A stretch of 6,167 nucleotides of DNA from Thiotrichaceae bacterium. Its GTDB lineage: Bacteria; Pseudomonadota; Gammaproteobacteria; Thiotrichales; Thiotrichaceae. The stretch spans positions 1-6,167 of the forward strand of contig JALVDQ010000002.1 in the NCBI GenBank assembly GCA_027008885.1, read 5' to 3'. The position numbers were made by a program, and so were the translations under genes. The notes beneath the pieces were generated by a model. It saw only the letters and a program-made list of their open reading frames with translations, searched no databases and was not told the DNA's origin. Positions 6,033 through 6,167 of the stretch are shown one piece after another (within the stretch, counting starts at the first letter, position 1; each line of letters begins with the position of its first letter).

Positions 6033-6167
6033 TCAAATATTCGGATTTACCTGAAAATAGAGCAACGTTTCATACGCAATAAAAGCCATAAACAGAATTA
6101 TCCCCTTGTATCTGTTTATTTTTTGCCGACTCTTTTTAAAGCAGCCAAAACTAAATACTAATAAAAG
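6033..6167 (-). CDS. C-terminal fragment of a YrbG-type calcium/sodium antiporter (cut by window edge)
   Basis: An open frame enters from the right edge and runs for 44 codons to a TGA at 6035-6033. The peptide begins with a hydrophobic stretch (LLLVFSFGCF), then a basic loop (KKSRQKINRYKG, residues 11-22 of the fragment), then a second hydrophobic helix (IILFMAFIAYETLLYF). A basic linker with an I-R-G pattern followed by a last membrane helix is how many Ca2+/cation antiporters of the YrbG (CaCA) family end. The position directly upstream of kdsD on the same strand agrees with the E. coli order yrbG-kdsD-kdsC-lptC-lptA-lptB. These proteins exchange Na+ for Ca2+ across the inner membrane. Only the last few dozen residues are visible, so the family call is an inference from pattern plus context; the reading frame itself is clear. 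Confidence 0.65.
   Translation of the reverse strand, partial: LLLVFSFGCFKKSRQKINRYKGIILFMAFIAYETLLYFQVNPNI

Overview
This window is chromosomal DNA of a gram-negative bacterium, most likely a fairly AT-rich gammaproteobacterium with type IV pili. The evidence is the LPS-export and Kdo genes in their usual gammaproteobacterial order, followed by an rlmN-pilW-rodZ cluster. I cannot name the genus. Every gene I accept lies on the minus strand, so transcription runs from high to low coordinates.

Right part (6167 to 2546): the C-terminal end of a YrbG-type Na+/Ca2+ antiporter, then kdsD, kdsC, lptC, lptA and lptB. KdsD makes arabinose 5-phosphate, the precursor of Kdo, and KdsC dephosphorylates Kdo 8-phosphate. 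LptC (inner-membrane anchored), LptA (periplasmic) and LptB (cytoplasmic ATPase) are parts of the machine that carries finished LPS to the outer membrane. The five genes are packed with gaps of 0 to 23 nt or overlap, as in one operon. lptC and lptB both start with TTG.

Left part (2425 to 1): rlmN (23S rRNA/tRNA adenine-C2 methyltransferase), pilW/pilF (TPR lipoprotein for type IV pilus assembly) and the start of rodZ (MreB-binding cell-shape protein, cut by the window edge). The usual neighbours rpoN (after lptB) and ndk (before rlmN) are missing at the join, so two normally separate clusters appear to meet here.

The non-coding DNA holds the main surprises. Between lptB and rlmN is a 61-bp almost perfect palindrome (2472-2532). 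Between rlmN and pilW is a 164-bp MITE-like palindromic element (1166-1329) with 19-bp perfect terminal inverted repeats. It supplies the stop codon and last eight residues of RlmN. Beside it (1112-1136) lies a decayed copy of one end of the same element, which also forms part of a terminator-like hairpin (1096-1130) just upstream of pilW. No transposase, CRISPR array, RNA gene or wholly new gene system is visible; the genes themselves are conserved housekeeping genes.
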